From the NCBI RefSeq assembly GCF_051659545.1, contig NZ_JBOFOR010000199.1:1-41208 (forward strand): DNA of 41,208 nucleotides, read 5' to 3'. Below the pieces are notes generated by a model that did not search any database, was not told the DNA's origin, and worked only from the letters and a program-made list of their open reading frames with translations. The DNA is from JBOFOR01 sp051659545 (lineage in GTDB: Bacteria; Bacillota; Clostridia; Peptostreptococcales; Peptostreptococcaceae). Made by a program: the position numbers and the translations under genes. Numbering within the stretch: position 1 is the first letter of the stretch; the number at the start of each line of letters is the position of its first letter. Of this stretch, positions 1 through 8,335 are shown piece by piece.

Positions 1-213
1 ATTTATATAATCTACATATTTAATTAGATTATTTTTATTAGTATCTTTTAAAATTGACAATATTAAATTATAATTATCATTATCATGAATTAAAGTTTTT
101 GCATATGAAACAGGCAATAAACTATCATTGTTAAATTTATTTATTAATAAGTTACATAAAATAAGTAAATTTATTATAAGTAAAAAACAAAACAGATTTA
201 TAATTTTTTTCAA
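1..213 (-). CDS. Secreted or membrane-anchored protein, 3' part cut by window edge
   Basis: An open frame on the reverse strand runs uninterrupted for 71 codons to the window edge. It begins at a TTG (213-211) preceded by a good ribosome binding site, GGGAGGA on the reverse strand (219-225). The N-terminus is two lysines followed by a long hydrophobic stretch (about residues 4-26, rich in I, L, F, C), which looks like a signal peptide or membrane anchor. A polar, Asn/Asp-rich part follows, including SYAKTLIHDNDNYN. The remaining sequence lies outside the window, so no family can be assigned. It is divergent from the tcdA-like gene, and the 85 bp between them should hold both promoters. Confidence is good that it is a gene; its function is unknown. 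Confidence 0.7.
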   Translation of the reverse strand, partial: MKKIINLFCFLLIINLLILCNLLINKFNNDSLLPVSYAKTLIHDNDNYNLILSILKDTNKNNLIKYVDYIN

Positions 214-298
214 AATAATCCTCCCTACCTTTGTATAGGATTTATATTAAAATATATTCTGTTACACAAAAATAAATAACTTTAGGAGTATGGTATAA

Positions 299-1006
299 AT
301 GGAAAAAAATTTTACAACAAGAACTGGTCTTATAATAGGTGAAGATGGAGTTGATAAGCTTAAAAATTCAAATGTTATAGTATTTGGAGTTGGAGGCGTA
401 GGTAGTTTTGCGGCTGAAGCCATAGCAAGGGCTGGAGTAGGCCATCTTACTATAGTAGATTTTGATGATGTAGATATAACTAATATAAATAGACAACTTC
501 CAGCGCTACATTCTACTGTTGGAAGATATAAAGTAGATGTTATGAAGGACAGAATTTTAGATATTAATCCGAATATAAACATAAAAGCAGTAAAAGAAAA
601 ATATAATAAAGATACTAGTGAAAGTATCTTAGTAGAAGATTATGATTATGTAGTAGATGCTATAGATATGGTAACTTCAAAAATACATTTAATAGAAACT
701 TGTAAGTCAAAAGGCTTAGAAATAGTAAGTTCTATGGGAATGGGAAACAAGCTTGATCCTACTAAAATAGTGGTTACAGATATACACAAAACTAGTATGT
801 GTCCTTTAGCAAAAGTAATGAGAAAAGAACTAAAAGATAGAAGAATAAAAAAACTTAAGGTGGTTTACTCTACAGAGCAACCTCAAGAATTAAAGCAAAA
901 AATTATGACTGGTAAAAAAATAACTCCAGGAAGTGTATCTTTTGTACCTTCTGTAGGAGGCCTTATAATAGCCTCAGTAGTAATAAATGATTTACTTAAT
1001 AAATAA
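299..1006 (+). CDS. tcdA: tRNA threonylcarbamoyladenosine dehydratase (TcdA/CsdL family, ThiF fold)
   Basis: This 235-residue E1-like ATP-dependent enzyme is predicted to cyclise t6A37 of ANN-decoding tRNAs to ct6A in the cytoplasm. The nucleotide-binding loop GVGGVGS lies at residues 30-36, the ThiF/MoeB-type NINRQ motif at about 62-66 and the DAID segment at 120-123. There is no rhodanese or MoaD partner beside it, which favours TcdA over MoeB or ThiF. The length is slightly below the 268 residues of the E. coli protein. The ATG is preceded by AGGAG at 284-288. The gene stands alone and ends in a strong hairpin terminator shared with the convergent gene. MtaB, encoded at 23.4 kb, acts on the same t6A37 base. 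The family call is firm; the exact reaction is inferred. Confidence 0.87.
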   Translation: MEKNFTTRTGLIIGEDGVDKLKNSNVIVFGVGGVGSFAAEAIARAGVGHLTIVDFDDVDITNINRQLPALHSTVGRYKVDVMKDRILDINPNINIKAVKEKYNKDTSESILVEDYDYVVDAIDMVTSKIHLIETCKSKGLEIVSSMGMGNKLDPTKIVVTDIHKTSMCPLAKVMRKELKDRRIKKLKVVYSTEQPQELKQKIMTGKKITPGSVSFVPSVGGLIIASVVINDLLNK

Positions 1007-1015
1007 TTAGTTATA

Positions 1016-1055
1016 GCAACTAGGTACAAATATAATTTGTACACTAGTTGCTTTT
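1016..1055 (+). terminator. Rho-independent terminator of the tcdA-like gene
   Basis: A 16-bp stem (1016-1031 with 1035-1042 and 1044-1051, one bulged A) with a 3-nt loop is followed by TTTT. The stop codon of the convergent reverse gene lies inside the stem. The reverse side lacks a good T-run, so it acts mainly on the + strand. Confidence 0.8.
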
Positions 1056-1880
1056 ATAATTTTTATCAGTAAGTATTGTATTTCCATCACAATAAAATAC
1101 AATATCACCAAGCAAATCTGTTCTATAGGTTAAAACCTTATTTCTAGATAAATTATCTATGACTTTTCTGTGAGGATGACCATATTGATTTTTATAGCCA
1201 CAAGATATAGCTGCAACATCAGGAGTTGTAGCATTTAAAAAAGCTTCGCTAGTTGAAGAACTACTACCATGATGGCCTACTTTTAAAAAATCTATATCCT
1301 CTAAATCAAAAGAATTTATAATATCTGATTCATTAGGAATTTCAGCGTCACCAGTAAATAAAAAAGATTTGTTTATACAATCTAGCTTAAAGACAACTGA
1401 ATTTAAATTACTATCTTCTTGAATATAAGATGGAGATAAAACTATTAAGCTTGTATTTTTATCAATTTCTAGAGAATCTCCTTTATATAAAAATTTTATA
1501 GGGATATTTTTGTTTTCGCAAGATGTAAGGAGATTTTCATAAGATTCACTATTTGAAGTATCCTCAGGAGTATATAAATATTTTACGTTGAAAGTATTGA
1601 TAATATTGTCAAGGCTTCCAATATGATCAGAATCTAAGTGAGTAGCTATAATTAAATCGAGTGATTTGACTTTATGCTTTTTTAAATAACTTTTTATTAT
1701 ATGGAAGCTATCTTCGTTACCTCCATCCACTAAAATATTTTTTGAACTAGCTGTTTGTATCAGTATACTATCACCTTGTCCAACATCTATAATGTGGATA
1801 GATAATAGGTAGTTTTTGCCACAACCGGATAAAAATGATATTATAATAAGTATTAATGAAAATAGTTTTAATTTTTTCAA
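1044..1880 (-). CDS. ComEC-type metallo-beta-lactamase-fold lipoprotein
   Basis: This 278-residue protein starts at TTG with GAGGTG (1886-1891) upstream. A signal peptide with lipobox LSGC (residues 17-20) predicts lipid attachment at Cys20 on the outer face of the membrane. The rest is a metallo-beta-lactamase fold of the type at the C-terminus of ComEC/Rec2: DVGQGDS (32-38), VDGG (51-54), the metal motif HLDSDH (81-86), TGDAE (176-180), VGHHGS (201-206) and GHPH (234-237). All expected metal ligands look intact. In full ComEC this domain is thought to be the nuclease that degrades one strand of incoming DNA. The substrate of the free-standing lipoprotein form is not known. The ComEC-like membrane protein 4 kb downstream lacks exactly this domain, so the two may work together, but that is inference. 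Confidence 0.88.
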   Translation of the reverse strand: MKKLKLFSLILIIISFLSGCGKNYLLSIHIIDVGQGDSILIQTASSKNILVDGGNEDSFHIIKSYLKKHKVKSLDLIIATHLDSDHIGSLDNIINTFNVKYLYTPEDTSNSESYENLLTSCENKNIPIKFLYKGDSLEIDKNTSLIVLSPSYIQEDSNLNSVVFKLDCINKSFLFTGDAEIPNESDIINSFDLEDIDFLKVGHHGSSSSTSEAFLNATTPDVAAISCGYKNQYGHPHRKVIDNLSRNKVLTYRTDLLGDIVFYCDGNTILTDKNYKSN

Positions 1881-2047
1881 AATTTCACCTCTTTTATTAG
1901 ATGTTTATATAAAATATAAGTTGGGTAATATAAGTTAATGAACTATATTATATTTTTGACAAGAAATTTAAACATAATTCAAAATAGAATATAAATTAAT
2001 TAAAAAAGTGTTGTTAACGAATAGTTATGACGACACAGGAGGATTTT

Positions 2048-2953
2048 ATGATTTTTAAGGATGTAAATATAAATTCAAAAAAAGAATTAGATAAATATTT
2101 TGACTTGGTAGATTATGAAGCGTGTGAATATTGTTTTGTAACTTTATATTTATGGCAACATGTATATAAAACTAAGTATTATATAGGAGATGATTTTGCA
2201 ATAATAATGGCTGAATACGAAGGTAATAGTTTTTCTATACTACCATTAGCAAAAAAAGAAAAACTTCCTGAGGTTATAGATTTCACAATAGAGCACTTTA
2301 AAGAATCAAATAAAAAAATATACTTTAGAGGTATAACAAAAGAAGTCGCAGATTTATTACAAGAAGGATATCCTCAAAAATTTGATTACACAGAAGAGAG
2401 AGACTTGTTTGATTATATATATGATGGGGAAAGTTTAAGAACTTTAGGTGGTAAGAAAAATCAAAAGAAAAGAAATCACTTAAATTATTTTCTAAAAGAG
2501 TATGAAGGTAGATATGAATATAAATTATTAAATGAAGAAAACTTTGATGAATGTCTTAATTTAATGAAAAAATGGGCTGATACTAAAGAAGATAATGATG
2601 AATATGATGAAGGTATGGATGATGAGTTAGTTGGTATAAAAAAAATATTTGAAGATTACAAGAACTTGAAAGATAAATTAAAAGTAGCTGGAGTATATAT
2701 TGATGGAGAGTTAGCTGCATTTACTATGGGTGAATATTTAAATTCCAATATGGCATTAGTTCATATAGAAAAAGCGGATGCTAGCATAAGAGGTTTATAT
2801 CAGTATATAAATCAACAATTTATAGTTAATGAATTTGAAAATGTAGAATTTGTAAATCGTGAAGAAGACTTAGGAATACCTGGACTTAGAAAGGCTAAAC
2901 TTTCTTATCACCCAATTAGATTTGTCGAAAAGTATACTGTTAGGGAGGCATAA
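2048..2953 (+). CDS. DUF2156 (LPG-synthase C-terminal-like) protein
   Basis: The 301-residue protein appears to belong to the DUF2156 family, which has two GNAT-like folds related to the C-terminal domain of phosphatidylglycerol lysyltransferase (MprF). It has no membrane segments, so it is probably soluble and not a complete MprF. Supporting features are the N-terminal region with YEACEYCFVTLYLWQ, the central basic GGKKNQKKRNHLNYF and the C-terminal NREEDLGIPGLRKAKLSYHP, all typical of this family. I chose the ATG at 2048 because AGGAGG at 2037-2042 sits at ideal distance; a start seven codons earlier would include the binding site itself. The gene is followed after two bases by another acetyltransferase-fold gene, so the two are co-transcribed. 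The substrate is unknown; transfer of an aminoacyl or acyl group is a guess from the fold. Confidence 0.8.
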   Translation: MIFKDVNINSKKELDKYFDLVDYEACEYCFVTLYLWQHVYKTKYYIGDDFAIIMAEYEGNSFSILPLAKKEKLPEVIDFTIEHFKESNKKIYFRGITKEVADLLQEGYPQKFDYTEERDLFDYIYDGESLRTLGGKKNQKKRNHLNYFLKEYEGRYEYKLLNEENFDECLNLMKKWADTKEDNDEYDEGMDDELVGIKKIFEDYKNLKDKLKVAGVYIDGELAAFTMGEYLNSNMALVHIEKADASIRGLYQYINQQFIVNEFENVEFVNREEDLGIPGLRKAKLSYHPIRFVEKYTVREA

Positions 2954-2955
2954 TA

Positions 2956-4122
2956 ATGAAAATAAGATATGCTAAAGAAAATGAGACGGATAGTATAATT
3001 GAAATGTGGAATTATTGTTTTAATGATGGTCAATCTTTTGTTGATTATTACTTTAATAATAAGTACAAAAGGGGAAATACAGTTGTTTTAGATGAGGGAG
3101 ATGAGATTGTATCATCTCTTCAACTGAACCAATATAAAATAAAGCTAAATAATAAAATATATGATACTTCTTATGTAGTTGGAGTTTCGACTTTTCCTCA
3201 AGTGAGAGGTAGAGGATATATGAAGAATATAATGAAGTTTTCATTAAAGGAACTATACAAAAAAGGTCAACTAGTATCAATACTTATGCCTATTGATTAT
3301 AGACTTTATAGAAAATATGGATATGAACACTGCTATGACCAATTAGAATACAACTTAGACATAGAAGACCTTAGAAGATTTAAATTAAAAGGAAAGCTTC
3401 ATAAAGTAGAAAAAAAACATATAGGCGACTTAGTTGAAATTAATAACTTATTTTTAAAGAATGTTAATGGAAATGTAATAAGGGATGATAGTTATTATGA
3501 AAATATAATCAAAGAAATAAAAAGCGAAGATGGACATATGTATATATATGAAGAAGATGGGTACCAAGGATATATAACTTATTTTTTAAATGGTGAGAAT
3601 ATGTTTGTAAGAGATTTGTTTTATAAAAATGTAGATGCTTTGAAATCTATGCTTAAATTCATATATAATCATAATACTCAATGTAAAAAAGTAACTATTT
3701 CTGCGCCTATAAATGATAAAATAAGATTTATATTAGATAATCCTAAAACTTGTGACATAAAAATAAAACCATTTATGATGGGAAGAGTTGTAAATTTAAA
3801 GGGATATTTAGAGTCTTTATACATAGAAAGTAATAAAAAAATTGATGCTAATCTATATATAGAAGATGAATTTATAAGTGAAAATAGCGGAGTATTTAAT
3901 ATAAGTTTAAAAAATAATAAAATAAAAGTTAATAAAGTAGAAGAAAATCATGATGTAATGTTTAATATAAATACTATTACTCAATTAGCATTCTCTTATA
4001 TTGATACAGAGGAAGCTCTTATTTTAAATGATATTGATAAAACAAGTACAAAAGAAAATGTAATAGAATTATTTAAAACTATATTCATTAAAAAAGATAA
4101 CTACATAAATGAATACATATAA
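2956..4122 (+). CDS. Eis-like GNAT N-acetyltransferase
   Basis: The 388-residue protein matches the Eis family: an N-terminal GNAT domain, a second degenerate GNAT-like domain and a C-terminal sterol-carrier-protein-like domain (about 280-388). The acetyl-CoA loop is visible as VGVSTFPQVRGRGYM (75-89), followed by MPIDYRLYRKYGYE (111-124), the usual Eis segment near the active site. Mycobacterial Eis acetylates several amines of aminoglycosides and also protein lysines; clostridial members are mostly uncharacterised. AGGGAGG (2942-2948) precedes the ATG. It is the second gene of a two-gene operon with the DUF2156 protein. A short hairpin follows. The family call is good; the substrate is not predictable from sequence. 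Confidence 0.83.
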   Translation: MKIRYAKENETDSIIEMWNYCFNDGQSFVDYYFNNKYKRGNTVVLDEGDEIVSSLQLNQYKIKLNNKIYDTSYVVGVSTFPQVRGRGYMKNIMKFSLKELYKKGQLVSILMPIDYRLYRKYGYEHCYDQLEYNLDIEDLRRFKLKGKLHKVEKKHIGDLVEINNLFLKNVNGNVIRDDSYYENIIKEIKSEDGHMYIYEEDGYQGYITYFLNGENMFVRDLFYKNVDALKSMLKFIYNHNTQCKKVTISAPINDKIRFILDNPKTCDIKIKPFMMGRVVNLKGYLESLYIESNKKIDANLYIEDEFISENSGVFNISLKNNKIKVNKVEENHDVMFNINTITQLAFSYIDTEEALILNDIDKTSTKENVIELFKTIFIKKDNYINEYI

Positions 4123-4142
4123 AGATACCAACTGGTATCTTT
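4121..4142 (+). terminator. Probable terminator after the Eis-like gene
   Basis: The 10-bp inverted repeat AAAGATACCA / TGGTATCTTT has a 2-base centre and overlaps the stop codon. A T-rich tail (TTATTTATTA) follows. The very small loop makes the T-run imperfect, hence moderate confidence. Confidence 0.5.
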
Positions 4143-4260
4143 ATTTATTATTAAAAAAATCATATTTTAGTCATAACTGTTGATAACTGTTTATGAAATT
4201 AATACCGATAAAATTGTCAGCATAAATAATTCAATATACACGAACTATAAATAAAAAATA

Positions 4261-4398
4261 TTGGAAAAAATACGAAAAAAAATATATAATGGTAGTATGG
4301 TCTATAAGTTTTTACAAACTCACCGAAGGTATTCTGGATAAGAAGTATTTTATCTGTTGTAAACTTAATGTTAAGCTAATCGCAATAGGGGGAATAAT
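4261..4398 (+). promoter_or_regulatory. Structured leader of the amidohydrolase gene, with purine-riboswitch-like sequence blocks
   Basis: Visible in order: ATATAAT (4284-4290), TATGG (4296-4300), AGTTTTTAC (4307-4315) and CCG (4323-4325). These resemble the order of conserved blocks in the purine riboswitch aptamer (AUAUAAU, AUAUGG, AGUUUCUACC, CCGUAAA). However, the C of UUUCUACC is U, the last C is A, and no convincing P3 stem forms. A competing helix joins 4305-4317 to 4357-4367 (11 bp with a 2-base bulge), enclosing small hairpins ACC-GAA-GGT (4322-4330) and TTCT-GGATA-AGAA (4332-4344). TTGGAA (4261-4266), an 18-bp gap and TATAAT (4285-4290) could instead be a promoter, in which case ATATAAT is only its -10 box. 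The binding site AGGGGGA lies at 4387-4393. Best read as a structured leader of unknown type. Confidence 0.35.
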
Positions 4399-5763
4399 AT
4401 GAAGCAATTATACATAAAGAATTGTTATTTAATAACAATGAATAAGGAAAGAGAAATATATGAAAATGGAAGTATATTAATAGAAGATAATATAATTAAA
4501 GCAGTAGGTAATGTAGATAAAAGTTTAGTGAATAATAATGCAGAGGTATATGATGCTTGTGGTAAAATACTTATGCCTGGTTTTGTAAATACTCATGTTC
4601 ATCTATCGCAACAACTAGGTCGTGGAATGGCAGATGATGTAACTTTACTTACATGGTTAAGAGATAGAATATGGCCTTATGAAAGTAGTTTTGATTATAA
4701 GGATTCATTAATATCTTCTACGGCTTGCTGTGTAGAACTTATAAAATCAGGTGTAACAACATTTCTAGAATCAGGTGGGCAATATGTAGATGCTATGGTA
4801 GAAGCAGTGGACAAGACTGGTATAAGAGCTTGTTTAGCTAAATCAGTTATGGATAATGGAGAAGGTCTACCTGAAGCTTGGCAAAAAAGTTGTGAAGAAG
4901 AGTTAAATACACAAGTGGAGTTATTTGAGAAATTCAATAATACTTGCAATGAGAGAGTAAAGATATGGTTTGGACTTAGAACTATATTTAATAATTCTGA
5001 TGAATTAATTGTTAAAACTAAAGAATTAGCAGATAAATATAATACAGGCATACACATGCATATAGCAGAAATTGCAGATGAAATAGATTTTGCTAAAACT
5101 CGTAAAGGATTTGGTACAGTTGAACATTTAAATGAATTAGGAGTTTTAGGGCCTAATTTATTGGCTGTTCATACTGTTTGGTTAACAAACAGAGAACTTG
5201 ATTTATTTAGGTTAAATAATGTAAAAGTTTCTCATAATCCAGCTGCAGCAATGAAGGTTGTATTAGGGTTTGCATCTATACCAGAAATGCTTCACAAGGG
5301 AATACCTGTATCTATAGGTACTGATGGAGCACCTTCTAATAATAGAATGGATATGATGAGAGACATGTATTTGACATCCCTAATACACAAAGGAAGAACC
5401 TTAAATCCAGAAGTAGTTTATGCAGAGCAAATTTTAGAGATGGCAACTATAAATGGAGCTAAGTGTGCTTTAATGGAGAATGAAATAGGAAGCTTAGAAG
5501 TTGGTAAAAAGGCAGATGTGATAATTTTAAATGGAAATGACATACACTCTCTGCCAATGCACAATCCAATAGGGAATATAGTATATTCTATGTCTAGTCA
5601 AAATGTAGAATCTACTATATGTGATGGAAAGTGGTTAATGAAGGAGAGAGAAATATTATTTTTAGATGAAAAAGAACTATTAGAGAAGGTTAAGTATCAA
5701 GCGGATACAATAAGAGAGAAGGCTGATATAAAATTAACTTCTAAGTTTAAGATAATAAAATAA
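4399..5763 (+). CDS. TRZ/ATZ (COG0402) amidohydrolase, probable purine-type or SAH/MTA deaminase
   Basis: This 454-residue metal-dependent hydrolase has the amidohydrolase TIM barrel. Metal and catalytic residues are visible: NTHVH (64-68), HMHIAE (219-224), AVHTV with His258, and GTDG with Asp309. The motifs GRGMADDVTLLTWL and APSNNRMDMM are typical of the 5'-methylthioadenosine/S-adenosylhomocysteine deaminase, 8-oxoguanine deaminase and guanine deaminase branch. Members remove an amino group or chlorine from heterocycles, so the substrate is likely a purine base or an adenosyl compound, but it cannot be fixed from the motifs. The gene stands alone between the Eis-like gene and the ComEC-like gene, with its own leader and its own terminator (5822-5867). 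The family is firm; the substrate is open. Confidence 0.85.
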   Translation: MKQLYIKNCYLITMNKEREIYENGSILIEDNIIKAVGNVDKSLVNNNAEVYDACGKILMPGFVNTHVHLSQQLGRGMADDVTLLTWLRDRIWPYESSFDYKDSLISSTACCVELIKSGVTTFLESGGQYVDAMVEAVDKTGIRACLAKSVMDNGEGLPEAWQKSCEEELNTQVELFEKFNNTCNERVKIWFGLRTIFNNSDELIVKTKELADKYNTGIHMHIAEIADEIDFAKTRKGFGTVEHLNELGVLGPNLLAVHTVWLTNRELDLFRLNNVKVSHNPAAAMKVVLGFASIPEMLHKGIPVSIGTDGAPSNNRMDMMRDMYLTSLIHKGRTLNPEVVYAEQILEMATINGAKCALMENEIGSLEVGKKADVIILNGNDIHSLPMHNPIGNIVYSMSSQNVESTICDGKWLMKEREILFLDEKELLEKVKYQADTIREKADIKLTSKFKIIK

Positions 5764-5821
5764 TTTAAAAAAATTACACTAGTGCTACTAAATTTAGCTT
5801 ACTATTAGTAAATTAATAAGG

Positions 5822-5867
5822 CTCAGATTACAAAGAAATGATTTTTCTATGTAATTTGAGTTTTTTT
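5822..5867 (+). terminator. Rho-independent terminator of the amidohydrolase gene
   Basis: An 11-bp outer stem (5822-5832 with 5850-5860), with a further inner pairing of AGAAA to TTTCT, is followed by seven T. It lies upstream of the comEC ribosome binding site, which argues against a comEC start before 5868. Confidence 0.88.
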
Positions 5868-5927
5868 AGTTTAAAAAATGTACAATTGAAAATAATCAAA
5901 GTAAAAAGTGAATGTTTAGGAGGTAAA

Positions 5928-7187
5928 ATGAGGAGGCCATTATTAGTGCTATTCATTTTTGTGTTATGCGTAGCTTTATTTTACACAAAAAAAGAAAATT
6001 TAGATAAAACTTATGATAATAAATCTGTTAAAATAAACGGTATTGTTAAAGAGAAAAGAATAAAAGCTAGATATGATGAATACAAAATAGGAGAATTTTT
6101 AGTTAAAGATTATTCTAGAAAAAAAGATTTTACTGTGGGACAAGAATTAAATATAGAAGGTAAATTTAAAAATTTAAATAATATGAAATATGAGGATTTT
6201 GATTACGGTACATATTTAAAAAGTAATGGATATAAAGGTCTTATATATATTAATAAGTATAAAAAAATAGGTGAAAATAAATTATATACTAATCTAGGGA
6301 AAAGTAAGAATTATATTAGTAATACAACTAGATATTTATATAAGAAAAACTCAGATTTTATAAACTCCTTATACTTAGGTCAGAAAGAAGATTTAAGTAC
6401 AGATGAATTAGAAATGTTTAGCAGAACTGGAACTAGTCATATTATAGCTATATCAGGAATGAATACAACTATACTTTGTGTATTAATATCTTATATAATA
6501 GGAGGAATAAATAAAGTATCTAAATTAATAGTAGTATCTATTATAATGGTATTGTATTGTATGATGGTAGGTACATCTCCTTCTATTGTGAGAGCTATTG
6601 CTTTTACAATAATTTTATATTCTGCAATTTTTATTGATAAAAAAAGAGATGGAATATCTACTTTATCTCTAATTGGTATGTTTTTAGTAATAAATAATCC
6701 ATATATTATATATAATATAAGTTTTCAATTGTCTTTTCTAGCTACATTGTCTATAATATATTTCTATGGTTGTATAAATAATAAATTAAAGGTAAGTTTA
6801 ATATCATTGACATTAGCTTCAAATATATTAACTTTGCCTATAATATATTATAATTTTAAAGGTATTCCCGTAATATCTATTATTAGCAACATGGTAATTG
6901 TACCATTCATAGGGCTTATAATGTATTTAAGTATTATAAGTTTAATTTTATTTAAAATAAATATAGGAATAGCTAAATTAGTAGCTTATTTTAATAAAGG
7001 AATAATAAACGTAATATATTTTTTATTAGAAAAACTAAGCAATTTTAAATTTTCATATATTGAAATAGATAAACCGAGTATATATTTGGTGGTAATTTAT
7101 TATGTTACAGTATTTTCGTATATGGTTTATAAAGAATTGAAGGTTATGAAGGAGCAGGCAAATGAATTACAAGGATATTATAAGTAA
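5928..7187 (+). CDS. comEC: ComEC/Rec2-like membrane channel protein lacking the C-terminal metallo-beta-lactamase domain
   Basis: The 419-residue protein has one N-terminal membrane segment, a DUF4131 OB-like region (about 25-115) and then the polytopic Competence domain. Signature segments are TGTSHIIAISGMNTTI, GTSPSIVRA and NISFQLSFLATLSI. In ComEC the segment AISGLH normally has His at the position held by Asn here. B. subtilis ComEC (776 residues) forms the channel for single-stranded DNA uptake and has a C-terminal metallo-beta-lactamase domain; this protein stops right after the last hydrophobic segments. I start at ATG 5928 because AGGAGG (5918-5923) precedes it; an earlier in-frame ATG lies inside the upstream terminator. 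It overlaps holA by 26 bp, the same neighbour as in Bacillus, so the locus is orthologous. Function in transformation is uncertain. Confidence 0.85.
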   Translation: MRRPLLVLFIFVLCVALFYTKKENLDKTYDNKSVKINGIVKEKRIKARYDEYKIGEFLVKDYSRKKDFTVGQELNIEGKFKNLNNMKYEDFDYGTYLKSNGYKGLIYINKYKKIGENKLYTNLGKSKNYISNTTRYLYKKNSDFINSLYLGQKEDLSTDELEMFSRTGTSHIIAISGMNTTILCVLISYIIGGINKVSKLIVVSIIMVLYCMMVGTSPSIVRAIAFTIILYSAIFIDKKRDGISTLSLIGMFLVINNPYIIYNISFQLSFLATLSIIYFYGCINNKLKVSLISLTLASNILTLPIIYYNFKGIPVISIISNMVIVPFIGLIMYLSIISLILFKINIGIAKLVAYFNKGIINVIYFLLEKLSNFKFSYIEIDKPSIYLVVIYYVTVFSYMVYKELKVMKEQANELQGYYK

Positions 7188-8205
7188 TATTAAAAATAAA
7201 GACTTGAAAAATATGTATCTTTTTTATGGTAGAGAATACTATTTAATAGAAAATACTATAAAGGTATTTAAGTCAACATTAAATGAAGGTATGATAGATT
7301 TCAATTTAGATGTTATAGATGGTAAAGAAACTACAATAGATCAAGTTATAAGTTCTATAGAGACTGTACCTTTTATGGATGAAAAAAAGATAGTAATAAT
7401 AAAAGATTTTGAATTATTAAAAGGAAAGAAAAAAAATCTTACTGATAGCGATGAAAAATATTTAACTGAACATTTAGACAATATACCAGATACTACAGTG
7501 TTAGTTTTTGCTGTATATGGAGACGTTGATAAAAGAAAAAGTTTAGTGAAAAAAATAGATAAAAAAGGAATAGTATTTAATTGTGATAAATTATCTGATA
7601 TGGATTTGTTCAAATGGGTAAAAAAGAAATTTGATATTAATAAAGTTATAATAGATAACCCTCAAGTAATGTATTTTATAGATCAAGAAGGATATAGAGA
7701 TAAGAGCAGTGAAAAAACATTATCGGATTTAGAAAATGAAATAAATAAAATAAGTTCTTTTGTAGGTAAAGAAAATAAAGTAACAAATAGTGTAATACAA
7801 AAATTATCGCAGAAAAAAGTTGAAAATGACATTTTTAAATTAATAGATTATTTGGGAGAAAGAAAATCTTCAAATGCTATGACTATCTTAAATGATATGA
7901 TTCAAGAAGGAGAGTCTGTGTTAGGTATATTTGCAATGGTAGCTAGGCAGTTTAAAGTTGTTATGCAAGTTAGGCAGTTACAACAGGAAGGGTATACCTC
8001 TAAAGTTATATCAGAAAGACTAAAAATACATCCTTTTGTAGCAGGTAAAGCATTAAAACAGGCGAATAATTTTTCTGATGATATAATTATAGATATGTTG
8101 AATTATATATTAGAAAGTGATTATAAAATAAAAAACGGTCTTATTAGAGATACATTAGCAATAGAAATATTGATTAGTAAATATTGTAAAAATAAAATAA
8201 GTTAA
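7162..8205 (+). CDS. holA: DNA polymerase III subunit delta
   Basis: HolA is the 347-residue subunit of the clamp-loader complex that opens the beta sliding clamp. Length and layout fit: an N-terminal RecA-like region beginning MNYKDIISNIKNKDLKNMYL with the family's typical YGREYYLIE, a lid region, and a helical collar domain at the C-terminus (about 215-347) with ARQFKVVMQVRQLQQEG and HPFVAGKALKQA. The start overlaps the end of comEC by 26 bp, implying translational coupling. The position between comEC and rpsT is the conserved Firmicutes arrangement. A 20-bp terminator hairpin follows. Confidence 0.93.
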   Translation: MNYKDIISNIKNKDLKNMYLFYGREYYLIENTIKVFKSTLNEGMIDFNLDVIDGKETTIDQVISSIETVPFMDEKKIVIIKDFELLKGKKKNLTDSDEKYLTEHLDNIPDTTVLVFAVYGDVDKRKSLVKKIDKKGIVFNCDKLSDMDLFKWVKKKFDINKVIIDNPQVMYFIDQEGYRDKSSEKTLSDLENEINKISSFVGKENKVTNSVIQKLSQKKVENDIFKLIDYLGERKSSNAMTILNDMIQEGESVLGIFAMVARQFKVVMQVRQLQQEGYTSKVISERLKIHPFVAGKALKQANNFSDDIIIDMLNYILESDYKIKNGLIRDTLAIEILISKYCKNKIS

Positions 8206-8212
8206 AAATAAA

Positions 8213-8258
8213 AAAATCTTAGTAAAGTATAAAGAGTTATACTTTACTAAGATTTTTT
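8213..8258 (+). terminator. Rho-independent terminator of comEC-holA
   Basis: A perfect 20-bp stem (8213-8232 with 8237-8256) has a 4-base loop AGAG and a T-run at its 3' side. It is one of the strongest hairpins in the window. Confidence 0.92.
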
Positions 8259-8279
8259 TGAAAATAGATATGTTTAAAG

Positions 8280-8308
8280 TAAAAACCCCTTGATAAAATC
8301 AAAGGGTT
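8280..8308 (-). terminator. Rho-independent terminator of rpsT
   Basis: On the reverse strand an 11-position stem with one mismatch (8298-8308 with 8284-8294) and a 3-base loop is followed by five T. It lies 28 bases after the rpsT stop. Confidence 0.75.
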
Positions 8309-8335
8309 ATATCTATTAATATTATAAACGGATAA

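Noticed and set aside
4291..4330. tRNA-like segment (GGTAGTATGGTC)
   Set aside because: It has no acceptor pairing, no anticodon arm and no GGTTCRANNC T-arm; the match is to a few D-loop-like bases only.
4330..4360. TPP or glycine riboswitch words (CTGGATAA, CACCGAAGG)
   Set aside because: Only isolated words match; the remaining conserved parts of either aptamer are absent.
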